A stretch of 64,000 nucleotides of DNA, taken from positions 372,001 through 436,000 of the forward strand of contig CAWKJX010000008.1 of the NCBI GenBank assembly GCA_963850095.1, read 5' to 3'. The position numbers were made by a program, and so were the translations under genes. Below are positions 1-7,715 of this stretch, piece by piece. Source of the DNA: Bog-473 sp963850095. GTDB taxonomy: Bacteria > Actinomycetota > Acidimicrobiia > Acidimicrobiales > RAAP-2. Under the pieces are notes generated by a model that saw only the letters and a list, made by a program, of their open reading frames with translations, did no database searches and was not told the origin of the DNA. The first letter of the stretch is position 1. Every line of letters starts with the position of its first letter.

Positions 1-2577
1 CGGCGGCAGCTCGTGGGACTCCTCCCGCGAGAAGACGCGCACGTCGATCACCTTGCCGTACTCACCGTGGGGCACCTTGAGCGAGGTGTCGCGGACCTCC
101 CGCGCCTTCTCGCCGAAGATGGCCCGGAGCAGGCGCTCCTCGGGCGTCTGCTCGGTCTCTCCCTTGGGCGTGACCTTGCCGACCAGGACGTCGCCCGGCT
201 CCACTTCGGCGCCGACGCGGATGATGCCCCGGTCGTCCAGGTCCGCCAGGATCTCCTCGGAGAGGTTCGGGATGTCCCGGGTGATCTCCTCGGCCCCGAG
301 CTTGGTGTCGCGGGCGTCGACCTCGTGCTCCTCGATGTGGATGGACGTCAGCACGTCGTCACGGACCAGCCGCTCGGACAGGATGATGGCGTCCTCGTAG
401 TTGTAGCCCTCCCACGGCATGAAGGCGACCAGGAGGTTCTTCCCCAACGCCAACTCGCCGTTGTGGGTCGACGGCCCGTCGGCCAGCAGGTCGCCCGGGG
501 CCACCGACTGGCCCTCGGCCACCAGCGTGCGGTGGTTGATGCACGTGTTCTGGTTGGAGCGACGGAACTTGGACAGCCGGTAGACCTTGCGGCCCAGGGT
601 CGTGCCCAAGCGGTCCTTCTGTCCGGAGGTGTACTCGACCGTGATGGAGTCGCCGGAGATCTCCGAGACGGTCCCGTTCCCCTCCGCCAGGAGCACGTCG
701 CCGGCGTCACGGGCGGCTCGGGCCTCCACGCCGGTGCCGATGTAGGGCGCCTCGGGCACCACGAGCGGCACCGCCTGCTTCTGCATGTTGGCGCCCATCA
801 GGGCCCGGTTGGCGTCGTCGTGCTCGACGAAGGGGATCAGTGCGGTCGAGACCGACACGATCTGCTTGGGCGACACGTCCATGAGGTCGACCTCGGACGG
901 CGGCACGAAGTCGATCTCCGACGTCGTCCCGTAAGAGCCGCCCACCGACCCCATGCGCACGCCCGTCCCTTGCGGGCCGCGCCGCACCAGGACGCGCTCC
1001 TCGGTGAAACGGCCGTCGGCGTCGATCGGCGCGTTGGCCTGGGCGATGACGTGCTCCTCTTCCTCGTCCGCGGCCAGGTAGGACACCTCGTCGGTGACCC
1101 GGCCGTCCCGCACGGCACGGTACGGGGTCTCAATGAAGCCGTACTCGTTCACCCGGGCGTACGTGGCCAGCGACCCGATCAGGCCGATGTTCGGGCCCTC
1201 GGGCGTCTCGATGGGGCACATGCGGCCGTAGTGCGACGTGTGCACGTCCCGCACCTCGAACCCGGCCCGCTCCCGCGACAGGCCGCCTGGCCCGAGCGCC
1301 GAGAGACGGCGCTTGTGGGCCAGCCCCGACAGCGGGTTGTTCTGGTCCATGAACTGGGACAGCTGCGAGGTCCCGAAGAACTCCTTCACCGCGGCCACGA
1401 CGGGGCGGATGTTGATCAGGGTCTGCGGGGTGATGGCCTCGACGTCCTGGGTGGTCATGCGCTCGCGCACGACCCGCTCCATCCGCGACAGACCCACCCG
1501 CACCTGGTTCTGGATGAGCTCGCCCACCGAGCGGATGCGCCGGTTGGCGAAGTGGTCCTGGTCGTCGATGCGGTAGGTCGACTCGCCGTCGGCCATGTGC
1601 AGGGCCAGGTGCAGCATGTAGGTGGCCGAGGCCAGGATTTCCGAAGGGGACAGGACCGACTGGTCCGGCGCCGGCTTCTCGATCTCGATCCCGAACAGGT
1701 CGCTCAGCCGGTCGATCTCCGGGCCGAGCTTGCGGTTCAGCTTGTAGCGCCCGACCCGGGTGAGGTCATAGCGCTTCGGGTTGAAGAAGGCGTTCTCGAA
1801 GTAGACGCGGGCCGCTTCGGCCGACAGCGGCTCGCCGGGGCGGGCGCGCTTGTAGATCTCGAGCAGGGCCTCCTCGCGGCTGGGCGCCAGGTTGCGCTCC
1901 TTCTCCCACTGCCCCTCGAGGAAGTCGAAGTGGCGCACGAAACGGTCCAGGAAGGCCTCGTCGCCGTACCCCAGGGCGCGCAGCAGCACGAACAGCGACA
2001 GGCGGCGCTTGCGGGCCACCCGGCATCCTGCCGTCACGTCCTTCCCGGGCTTGGCCTCGATGTCGAGCTCGATCCACTCACCCCGGTAGGGGTGGATGGT
2101 CCCGGTGAAGACCGTCTTGATGTCACGACCGGGTTGGAAGATGACGCCCGGTGAGCGCACCAGCTGTGACACGACGACCCGCTCGGTCCCGTTGACGATG
2201 AACGTGCCGCGGTCGGTCATCATCGGGAAGTCCCCCATGAAGACCGTCTGCTCCTTGATTTCGCCCGTGGTGGCGTTCAAGAAGCGCGCCCGCACGAAGA
2301 CGGGGGCGGCATAGGTCATGTCCTTTTCCTTGCACTCCTCCACCGAGAACTTCGGCGGCGGGCGCAGGTCGGCGTCGGTCGGGTCGAACTCGAGCTCGAG
2401 GCTCAGCTGCCCGGTGAAGTCTTCGATCGGGCTGATGTCGTTGAACGCCTCGGCCAGGCCCTTGTCGAGGAACCATTGGAACGAGTCGCGCTGAATGGCG
2501 ATCAGATCAGGGAGCGGCAGGGCCTCGTCGATATTGGCGAAGGAGACGCGTTCGGGACTACGGGACCGTGAGGACAA
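1..2577 (-). CDS. rpoB: RNA polymerase beta subunit, N-terminal 859 codons (runs off the left edge)
   Basis: This is the catalytic beta subunit of RNA polymerase. The frame is open from 2577 to base 1 without a shift. The usual length is about 1150-1200 residues, so roughly the C-terminal quarter lies outside. The protein starts SSRSRSPERVSFANIDEALP and contains the rifampicin-site segment (FMDQNNPLSG, HKRRLSALGPGGL, around 1270-1380), with the Asp, His and Ser positions linked to rifampicin resistance in their usual sensitive form. The block SHYGRMCPIETPEGPNIGL follows. The start chosen is TTG at 2577, because a perfect GGAGGTG lies 7 bases upstream; no in-frame ATG or GTG has such a site. 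It is the last gene of the secE-to-rpoB block and has its own promoter in the 318-base gap to rplL. Confidence 0.98.
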   Translation of the reverse strand, partial: MSSRSRSPERVSFANIDEALPLPDLIAIQRDSFQWFLDKGLAEAFNDISPIEDFTGQLSLELEFDPTDADLRPPPKFSVEECKEKDMTYAAPVFVRARFLNATTGEIKEQTVFMGDFPMMTDRGTFIVNGTERVVVSQLVRSPGVIFQPGRDIKTVFTGTIHPYRGEWIELDIEAKPGKDVTAGCRVARKRRLSLFVLLRALGYGDEAFLDRFVRHFDFLEGQWEKERNLAPSREEALLEIYKRARPGEPLSAEAARVYFENAFFNPKRYDLTRVGRYKLNRKLGPEIDRLSDLFGIEIEKPAPDQSVLSPSEILASATYMLHLALHMADGESTYRIDDQDHFANRRIRSVGELIQNQVRVGLSRMERVVRERMTTQDVEAITPQTLINIRPVVAAVKEFFGTSQLSQFMDQNNPLSGLAHKRRLSALGPGGLSRERAGFEVRDVHTSHYGRMCPIETPEGPNIGLIGSLATYARVNEYGFIETPYRAVRDGRVTDEVSYLAADEEEEHVIAQANAPIDADGRFTEERVLVRRGPQGTGVRMGSVGGSYGTTSEIDFVPPSEVDLMDVSPKQIVSVSTALIPFVEHDDANRALMGANMQKQAVPLVVPEAPYIGTGVEARAARDAGDVLLAEGNGTVSEISGDSITVEYTSGQKDRLGTTLGRKVYRLSKFRRSNQNTCINHRTLVAEGQSVAPGDLLADGPSTHNGELALGKNLLVAFMPWEGYNYEDAIILSERLVRDDVLTSIHIEEHEVDARDTKLGAEEITRDIPNLSEEILADLDDRGIIRVGAEVEPGDVLVGKVTPKGETEQTPEERLLRAIFGEKAREVRDTSLKVPHGEYGKVIDVRVFSREESHELPP

Positions 2578-2810
2578 CGGTCAACACCTCCAGGTGGAAG
2601 ACGGGAGAGGGCGGCAAGGACGGGGACTGCGGGCGGGGCGGGGTCGACGGCGGGTCAGGGGTAGGTCTGCGCGGACGCGCGTCGAAACCGCTGAGTTACG
2701 GAATCGAGCACACAGAGACGCACGGCAACCGGGTAGCTTACCGTGAGACGTGCCTGGATACAACCCCTTGGCCGCGCCAGCCCAGAGGGCCGGGGCCCGG
2801 GGTCGCAGAC

Positions 2811-2839
2811 AGTATGAGGGTGCCCGACCCGTCCGTCAA
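2811..2839 (-). promoter_or_regulatory. Candidate sigma70-type promoter for rpoB
   Basis: On the minus strand TTGACG (2839-2834) is followed, after exactly 17 bases, by CATACT (2816-2811). Transcription would start near 2804, giving an rpoB leader of about 225 bases. The rest of the 318-base rplL-rpoB gap (2578-2895) shows no coding potential. A separate rpoB promoter downstream of rplL is common in bacteria, so the position fits. The assignment rests on sequence match only. Confidence 0.6.
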
Positions 2840-2852
2840 GGATCCCGCTCGA

Positions 2853-2885
2853 GGGGCCGGGTGGGTATAGACCCGTCCCGGCCCC
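2853..2885 (-). terminator. Hairpin after rplL, possible partial terminator or attenuator
   Basis: GGGGCCGGG (2853-2861) pairs with CCCGGCCCC (2877-2885), and an inner GGGT/ACCC adds four pairs. It begins about 10 bases after the rplL stop. There is no T run on the minus strand, so it may only reduce read-through into rpoB, which would suit the high ribosomal-protein to polymerase ratio. It lies just upstream of the candidate rpoB promoter. Confidence 0.5.
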
Positions 2886-2895
2886 TGAGCTGGGA

Positions 2896-3285
2896 TTACT
2901 TGATCTCGACCGAGGCTCCCGCCCCCTCGAGGGCGGCCTTGGCCTTGTCGGCGTCCTCCTTGTTGGCCTTCTCGATCACCGCCTTGGGGGCGGCTTCGAC
3001 CAGATCCTTGGCCTCCTTGAGACCCAGGCTGGTGAGCGCCCGCACCTCCTTGATGACCTGGATCTTCTTGTCCCCGGCATCGGTCAGGATGACGTCGAAC
3101 TCGGACTTCTCCTCCTCGGCGGCGGCGTCGCCACCGCCGGCCGGGGCCGCCGCGGCCGCCACGGCCACCGGGGCCGCTGCGGTCACGCCGAAGCGCTCCT
3201 CGAAGTCCTTCAGCAGCTCGCTCAGCTGGATCACCGACAGCTCGGCGATCCCGTCGAGGATCTCTTCCTTGGTCAGGGTTGCCAT
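2896..3285 (-). CDS. rplL: 50S ribosomal protein L7/L12
   Basis: This protein forms the dimeric stalk that recruits translation GTPases; it sits on L10. It has 129 residues, the normal length. The N-terminal dimerisation helices (MATLTKEEILDGIAELSV) are followed by an Ala/Gly/Pro hinge at about residues 36-60 and the C-terminal factor-binding domain with the conserved KVIKEVRALTSLGLKEAK-like helix and the end GASVEIK. The ATG at 3285 has a GAGG sequence 8 bases upstream. It lies 41 bases after rplJ and presumably shares the rplJ transcript, with the hairpin at 2853-2885 after it. Confidence 0.98.
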   Translation of the reverse strand: MATLTKEEILDGIAELSVIQLSELLKDFEERFGVTAAAPVAVAAAAAPAGGGDAAAEEEKSEFDVILTDAGDKKIQVIKEVRALTSLGLKEAKDLVEAAPKAVIEKANKEDADKAKAALEGAGASVEIK

Positions 3286-3326
3286 CGAAGTGGCCTCTCT
3301 TTCTTTCCTTCGGTCTTGGTCATGAC

Positions 3327-4092
3327 TCAGTCGGATTCTTCGGATGTGGCGGACGCCTCGGCCGGCGTCTCCCCCTCTGCGGCGGGTGCGTCAGCCTCGG
3401 CGGCGCCTCGGCAGCCTCGGCCGGTGCCTCAGCCGCTTCCGTTTCGGCCGGTGCCTCAGCCGCCTCCGTTTCGGCCGGTGCCTCAGCCACCTCCGTTTCG
3501 GCCGGTGCCTCAGCCGCCTCTAACAGCTGCCTCCTCGGCGGGCGGCAACACCTCGCCGCCGGCCTCGCGCTGCTCAATGAGCGCCGAGATCCCGTAGGCC
3601 AGGTTCTGCGGCAGCGCCTTGAGGAGACTCGCCATCTGCTGCATGGGGGCGGCCAGCGCGCCGGCCAAACGGGCCAGCAGCACTTCACGCGGCGGCAGGT
3701 CGGCCAGCGCGGCCAGGTCGGACGGGCTGAGCAGCGAACCGTCGGCCAGACCACCCTTGATCACCAGCAGCGGGTTGGTCCGCGAGAAATCACGGAGTGC
3801 CTTGGCCACCGCGCTCGATGTCGCCCTGCACGAAGGTCAGCGCCGTCGGACCGCTCAGGTAGTCCGAAAGCGGCTGATAGTCGTTCCCGTCGACGGCCCG
3901 GCGCACCAGGGTGTTCTTGAAGATCTTGTAGTCACCGCCCACGGCCTCGAGCGCGTTGCGCAGCGCGGCCAGCTCGGTCACGCTCAGGCCGCGGTACTCG
4001 CTGACGATCGAGGCGGCCGAGCCGCTCAGGCGCGACTTCACCTCGTCGACGACTTCGACCTTGTGGGCTCGTGCTGCGTTCTCTGCTGCCAT
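3327..4092 (-). CDS. rplJ: 50S ribosomal protein L10, frame broken three times, with acidic C-terminal repeat tail
   Basis: L10 anchors the L7/L12 stalk to 23S rRNA. The frame from 4092 (MAAENAARAHKVEVVDEVKS, to FVQGDIE) shifts near 3809-3815 into the frame continuing ALRDFSRTNPLLVIKGG. A second extra base lies near 3528-3535 and a missing base near 3396-3408, after which the protein ends in an acidic stretch and TGA at 3327. The last 70 or so residues are a tail with several copies of AEAPAETE, unusual for L10. ATG at 4092 is preferred over GTG at 4104 because GGAGG sits 5 bases before it. As L10 is normally essential, the shifts are probably sequence errors. Confidence 0.9.
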
Positions 4093-4149
4093 CTCGTCCT
4101 CCACCGGATCGACCGGCCGGATAGGTGGGCCAGGATCCTCGGTGGCGAC

Positions 4150-4290
4150 GGCGCAGCAGCATGGCGGCGACCGCCGTGCTGCATGTCCCGCCTCGTCAGG
4201 CCGGCCCGTTCGGGCCGCTTCCGCACCCGCAGGTGCACCGGAGGTCTCTGGCGTTGGATTCAGTGCCCGGCACCGCCGGGCTGTTCGGGG
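4150..4290 (-). promoter_or_regulatory. Probable L10 (rplJL) autoregulatory leader
   Basis: The 240 bases between rplA and rplJ contain, on the transcribed strand, AGACCTCCGGTGCACC, a GC-rich stem (CGGCCCGAACGGGCCG) and then CCTGACGAGGCGGG. Order and motifs resemble the L10-L12-binding leader found before rplJ in many bacteria (Rfam L10_leader), where excess L10 represses the operon. A possible -10, TACACT (4297-4292), lies upstream, so rplJL may have its own promoter. Boundaries are approximate. A covariance-model search would decide. Confidence 0.55.
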
Positions 4291-4305
4291 AAGTGTAGTG
4301 CCGGT

Positions 4306-4323
4306 GGCCGGGTCACTCCGGCC
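4306..4323 (-). terminator. Short hairpin after rplA
   Basis: GGCCGG (4306-4311) and CCGGCC (4318-4323) form a six-pair stem with a six-base loop, starting 9 bases beyond the rplA stop. No T run follows, so this is a weak terminator at best, or part of the rplJ leader. Confidence 0.35.
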
Positions 4324-4331
4324 GGGCGGGA

Positions 4332-5057
4332 TCAGGCGGAAACGGCCAGCTCCTCCTCGTCGTCGACGCGGGCCTTGGACGCATCGATGTGGACGCCCGG
4401 GCCCATGGTCGTCGACACGGTGGCCGAGAGGAAGTAGCGGCCTTTGGCCGCCGGCGGCTTGGCCCGCTGGAGCTCCTCGATGACGGCCCGGACGTTGGCC
4501 ACCAGCTGCTCGCGGGTGAACGAGGCCTTGCCGACGCGGATGTGGATGTTGCCCACCTTGTCGGTGCGGTACTCGACGCGGCCGCCCTTGAACTCGCCCA
4601 CGGCCTTGCCGACCTCGGTGGTGACGGTGCCGGTCTTGGGGTTCGGCATGAGGCCGCGCGGGCCGAGCACACGCCCGAGCGTGCCGACCTGGCCCATCAG
4701 GTCCGGAGTGGCGATGGCGATGTCGAAGTCGAGGAAGCCACCGTTGATGCGGGCCACCAGGTCGTCTGCCCCCACCTCGTCGGCGCCGGCGGCCCGTGCC
4801 TCGGTGGCGGCCTCGCCGGCGGCGAAAACGGCCACCCGCACGGTGCGCCCCGTGCCCGAGGGCAGCGAGAGCGTGCCGCGCACGATCTGGTCGGCCTTGC
4901 GGGGGTCGACCCCCAGCCGGACGGCCAGCTCGACCGTCTCGTCGAACTTGGCGCTGGAGAGCTCCTTGACGAGGTCCACCGCCTCGGCCACGCCGTAGAG
5001 CTTCTCCCGGTCGACCTGGCCCAGGCTGTCCTTGTACTTCTTGCCGTGCTGGCTCAT
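4332..5057 (-). CDS. rplA: 50S ribosomal protein L1
   Basis: L1 binds 23S rRNA at the mobile L1 stalk beside the E site and in many bacteria represses its own mRNA. It has 241 residues, near the family norm. Recognisable segments are the N-terminal GKKYKDSLGQVDREKLY, the central GKVGTLGRVLGPRGLMPNPK-type signature (here VGTLGRVLGPRGLMPNPKTG) and GTVT. ATG at 5057 follows a purine-rich AGGAAGAAGAGAG. It lies 20 bases after rplK and continues the secE-nusG-rplKA unit. Confidence 0.98.
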   Translation of the reverse strand: MSQHGKKYKDSLGQVDREKLYGVAEAVDLVKELSSAKFDETVELAVRLGVDPRKADQIVRGTLSLPSGTGRTVRVAVFAAGEAATEARAAGADEVGADDLVARINGGFLDFDIAIATPDLMGQVGTLGRVLGPRGLMPNPKTGTVTTEVGKAVGEFKGGRVEYRTDKVGNIHIRVGKASFTREQLVANVRAVIEELQRAKPPAAKGRYFLSATVSTTMGPGVHIDASKARVDDEEELAVSA

Positions 5058-5077
5058 GACGTTCTCTCTTCTTCCTG

Positions 5078-5509
5078 CTAGCCCGCGACCTTGATGCCCA
5101 TCGACCGGGCCGTGCCGGCGACCTGCTTCTTGGCGGCCTCGAGGTCGTTGGTGTTCAGGTCCTTGAGCTTGACCGTGGCGATCTCGGCCAGCTGGGCGTC
5201 GGTGATGGTGCCGACCTGCTCGCGGCCGGTCGTCGCGGCGCCCTTGGCCAGCCCGGCCGCTTGGCGCAGCAGCACCGGCGTGGGCGACGTCTTGAGCACG
5301 AAGCTGAACGAGCGGTCCTCGTAAATGGTGATGTCGACCGGCACGACCTGGCCCCGCATGCTCTCGGTGGCCTGGTTGTACTGCTTGCAGAACTCCATGG
5401 TCTGGACCCCGTGCGGGCCCAGGGCCGTGCCGACTGGCGGCGCGGGCGTGGCCGAGCCAGCCTCGAGCTGGATCTTCACCACGGCGAGCACCTTCTTCTT
5501 GGGTGGCAT
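5078..5509 (-). CDS. rplK: 50S ribosomal protein L11
   Basis: L11 forms the GTPase-associated centre with 23S rRNA, the region bound by thiostrepton. It has 143 residues, the standard length. It shows the N-terminal IQLEAGSATPAPPVGTALGP proline-containing segment and the C-terminal RNA-binding helices ending GTARSMGIKVAG. The gene sits 27 bases after nusG and 20 bases before rplA. Confidence 0.98.
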   Translation of the reverse strand: MPPKKKVLAVVKIQLEAGSATPAPPVGTALGPHGVQTMEFCKQYNQATESMRGQVVPVDITIYEDRSFSFVLKTSPTPVLLRQAAGLAKGAATTGREQVGTITDAQLAEIATVKLKDLNTNDLEAAKKQVAGTARSMGIKVAG

Positions 5510-5536
5510 CGAACGCTCTCCTTACCTCGTCGTCGC

Positions 5537-6703
5537 CTAGAGCTTGGCGACCTGGCTGAACTCGAGCTCGACCGGAGTTTCCCGGCCGAAGATGTTCACC
5601 AACACCTTGAGCTTGAGCTGGTCCTCGTTGATCTCCGAAATCTGGCCCGAGAAGTCGGCGAAGGGACCTTCCTTGACCCGCACCGTCTCGTTGACCTCGT
5701 ACTCGAGCCTGGCCCGGCTGCGCTTCGGCGCGGCTCCGGGCGTGCCCTCGACCTTGACCTGCAGGATGTTCTCGACCTCGCGGCGCGACAGGGGGGTCGG
5801 CTTGGTGCCGGGACCGACGAAACCGGTCACCCCAGGCGTGTTGCGGATGGCACCCCAGGTATCGTCGTCGAGCTCGCAGCGCACCAACAGATAGCCGGGG
5901 AACACCTTCTTCTGGACGGTGACCTTCTTGCCGCCCTTGAACTCGTCCACGTCCTCCATCGGGATGACGACCTCGTAGACGCGGTCCTCGATGCCTCGGG
6001 ACGTCACGACGTTGCCCATGTTGGAGCGCACCTTGTTCTCGTAGCCCGAGTAGGTGTGCACGACGTACCAGCGGCCCGGGCGGTCGTAGGGGCTCTCGAC
6101 GGGGGCGGGCTCCTCTTCCTCCTCGTCGCCGTGGCCCCAGCCACCGAGCTCGACGGCCTCGTCCGCGCCGTCGCCCGCCGTGGCGTCGAGCACCAGGTCG
6201 GGCTCGACGGACTCGCCCTGGGCCACCTCGGCCACGATCTCCTCGGCCCGCTCTTCGGCCATACGCTCCTCAACCGCTTCGAGCACGGCCTCTTCGACCA
6301 GGTCCTCGACGATTTCTTCCACGATCTCCACCGCTATCTCTTCCGCTACTTCCTCGGCGATCCCTTGGGCCACCGCCTCCTGCACGTCCTCGGGCAGTCC
6401 CTCGTCGGCCAGCGACTCGAGCACCGCCTGCTCGACGATCTCTTCGATCAGGGCGGCCTCTTCGGCCACCTCCTCGGCGATGGCCTCGCTCACGGCCTCG
6501 TCGATTTCGTCCACCACGGCCTCCATCACCTCGGCCGCCGCGGTCAGTTCCTCGGCCGTCACTTCCTCTGGCCTGACGGAGACGGCCGCCTCCTCGGGCG
6601 GCGCCTCGGCCTCCGCCAGCTCGGACGCGAGAGCCTCCTCTACGTCCTCGGCGTCGCCGTTCACCAGTGCCTCCTCCGCATCCGAGTGCGTCATGTCGCT
6701 CAT
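5537..6703 (-). CDS. nusG: Transcription elongation/antitermination factor NusG with a ~205-residue acidic N-terminal extension
   Basis: NusG binds RNA polymerase through its NGN domain and couples to Rho or ribosomal S10 through its KOW domain. The product is 388 residues, about twice the usual 180. The NGN domain starts near residue 209 (RWYVVHTYSGYENKVRSNM) and the KOW domain near 334 (VRVKEGPFADFSG). Residues 1-205 are almost only Glu, Ala, Val, Ile and Asp in helix-like repeats (EEVAEE, EEIVE), with no family I recognise. The frame and codon use are continuous and secE ends 9 bases upstream, so the extension is translated unless an internal start is used. Acidic extensions on NusG occur in several Actinobacteria, usually shorter. 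Confidence 0.95.
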   Translation of the reverse strand: MSDMTHSDAEEALVNGDAEDVEEALASELAEAEAPPEEAAVSVRPEEVTAEELTAAAEVMEAVVDEIDEAVSEAIAEEVAEEAALIEEIVEQAVLESLADEGLPEDVQEAVAQGIAEEVAEEIAVEIVEEIVEDLVEEAVLEAVEERMAEERAEEIVAEVAQGESVEPDLVLDATAGDGADEAVELGGWGHGDEEEEEPAPVESPYDRPGRWYVVHTYSGYENKVRSNMGNVVTSRGIEDRVYEVVIPMEDVDEFKGGKKVTVQKKVFPGYLLVRCELDDDTWGAIRNTPGVTGFVGPGTKPTPLSRREVENILQVKVEGTPGAAPKRSRARLEYEVNETVRVKEGPFADFSGQISEINEDQLKLKVLVNIFGRETPVELEFSQVAKL

Positions 6704-6712
6704 GTCGGACGC

Positions 6713-7036
6713 CTACTTCGTGAAGAGAAGCGTGACGAGCTTCCCGAAGCCGAGGTTGAGGGCGAAGATCAGGGCGATCATGATGATCAGCGTCGTGAAC
6801 ACGACCGAGGTGTAGTTGATCAGCTCGGCTCGCGACGGCCAGGCCACCTGGCGCATTTCGTCGCGTACCTCGCGGACGAACTGGACCGGCGTGGTGCGCT
6901 TGCGGCCCGAGGGCCCCTTCTGGGTCCGTCCCTGCGCCTTCGTCTGGGTGGCCGTGGCGGCGCGCCGGGTCGAAGGGGACCCATCGGCCTCCATCTGCCC
7001 TTGGCGCTGCATCATGCGCTTGGTCTCGCGGTTCAC
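6713..7036 (-). CDS. secE: Preprotein translocase subunit SecE
   Basis: SecE clamps SecY in the SecYEG channel. It has 107 residues with a basic, Gln/Thr-rich cytosolic N-terminus, the conserved amphipathic helix FVREVRDEMRQVAWPSR and one C-terminal transmembrane helix (about residues 78-100). This is the single-helix form usual outside Enterobacteria. The start appears to be GTG at 7036. It heads the secE-nusG-rplKA unit, 45 bases after tRNA-Trp. Confidence 0.97.
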   Translation of the reverse strand: MNRETKRMMQRQGQMEADGSPSTRRAATATQTKAQGRTQKGPSGRKRTTPVQFVREVRDEMRQVAWPSRAELINYTSVVFTTLIIMIALIFALNLGFGKLVTLLFTK

Positions 7037-7081
7037 GGCTCTCGCCTCACAACATCTCTTGTCGGGTGATTACGTCCAGGG

Positions 7082-7154
7082 CAGGGCAGGAGGGACTCGA
7101 ACCCCCAACCGCCGGTTTTGGAGACCGGTGCTCTACCAGTTGAGCTACTGCCCT
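7082..7154 (-). tRNA. tRNA-Trp (CCA anticodon)
   Basis: A 73-base cloverleaf. The acceptor stem AGGGCAG/CTGCCCT closes it, the D arm is GCTC-AACTGGTA-GAGC, the anticodon loop CTCCAAA carries CCA, and the T loop is TTCGAGT. The 3' CCA is not encoded. It lies between rpmG and secE, the usual actinobacterial position. Confidence 0.97.
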
Positions 7155-7248
7155 CGGTGGGGTGCCTTCGGTTGCCGTCGGGCCGGTGGTTCTTCCCCCT
7201 GACCTGGGGAACGGCCTTTCAGAGTAGCACCGGCCGGGCCGGCGTGGC

Positions 7249-7413
7249 TCAGCGGGTCTCCTTGTGCAGGGTGTGCTGGCGGTCCCAGCGGCAGTACTTC
7301 TTCATTTCGATCCGCTCACGATCGTTGAGCTTGTTCTTGGTCGTGATGTAGTTGCGGCGCTTGCACACCTCGCAGGCCAGCGTGACCTGGACCCTCTTCT
7401 CGTTCTTTGCCAT
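7249..7413 (-). CDS. rpmG: 50S ribosomal protein L33
   Basis: A 54-residue ribosomal protein of the large subunit near the E site. The sequence runs MAKNEKRVQVTLACEVC and ends HTLHKETR. The first zinc pair (CEVC, residues 14 and 17) is present. Where zinc-type L33 normally has a second CxxC near residue 41 there is only KYCRWD, so one of four zinc ligands is missing. ATG at 7413 follows AGGAAGG. It lies between tRNA-Met and tRNA-Trp. Confidence 0.96.
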   Translation of the reverse strand: MAKNEKRVQVTLACEVCKRRNYITTKNKLNDRERIEMKKYCRWDRQHTLHKETR

Positions 7414-7458
7414 CTGTCAATCCTTCCTGGTCGCTGCCCCGGGATACCGCCCCGGGCC

Positions 7459-7535
7459 TGGTAGCGGCGGCGGGACTCGAACCCGCGACAACACGATTAT
7501 GAGCCGTGTGCTCTGACCAACTGAGCTACGCCGCC
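7459..7535 (-). tRNA. tRNA-Met (CAT anticodon, elongator type)
   Basis: A 77-base gene including an encoded 3' CCA. Acceptor GGCGGCG pairs with CGCCGCT (one G-U at the end). The anticodon stem is CACGG and the loop CTCATAA. The A-type discriminator and overall sequence fit elongator tRNA-Met rather than the initiator. A CAT anticodon could also be modified to read Ile, but the position beside tRNA-Thr, before rpmG, supports Met. Confidence 0.93.
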
Positions 7536-7542
7536 ATGGGCG

Positions 7543-7615
7543 AGCCCCCTGTCGGAATCGAACCGACGACACCAGCCTTACCATGGCTGTGCTCTGCCGA
7601 CTGAGCTAAGGGGGC
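7543..7615 (-). tRNA. tRNA-Thr (GGT anticodon)
   Basis: A 73-base cloverleaf with acceptor GCCCCCT/AGGGGGC, anticodon stem CAGCC/GGCTG and loop ATGGTAA, and T loop TTCGATT. No CCA is encoded. It is the first gene of the minus-strand block; a -10-like TATCAT (7648-7643) lies 28 bases upstream, without a clear -35. Confidence 0.97.
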
Positions 7616-7715
7616 GCCGCGGATTCCTTCCGCGAGCGTTCAATGATAGCCAGGGGTCGGCACGGACTGCCTCCGCTCCCCGGGGGTTTCAGCACGTCAA
7701 CAGTACCATCGGCCG

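Noticed and set aside
13..2154. 713-codon open frame antisense to rpoB, and similar long antisense frames (for example 5261-7069 and 19606-21213)
   Set aside because: In very GC-rich DNA the frame opposite conserved codons is often open. Translations are low complexity (His, Gly, Val, Arg-rich) with no family signature, while the opposite strand encodes conserved proteins.
3405..3520. Repeats in the rplJ end as a mobile or intergenic repeat element
   Set aside because: In the correct frame they encode the Ala/Pro/Glu tail of L10, so they are coding repeats.
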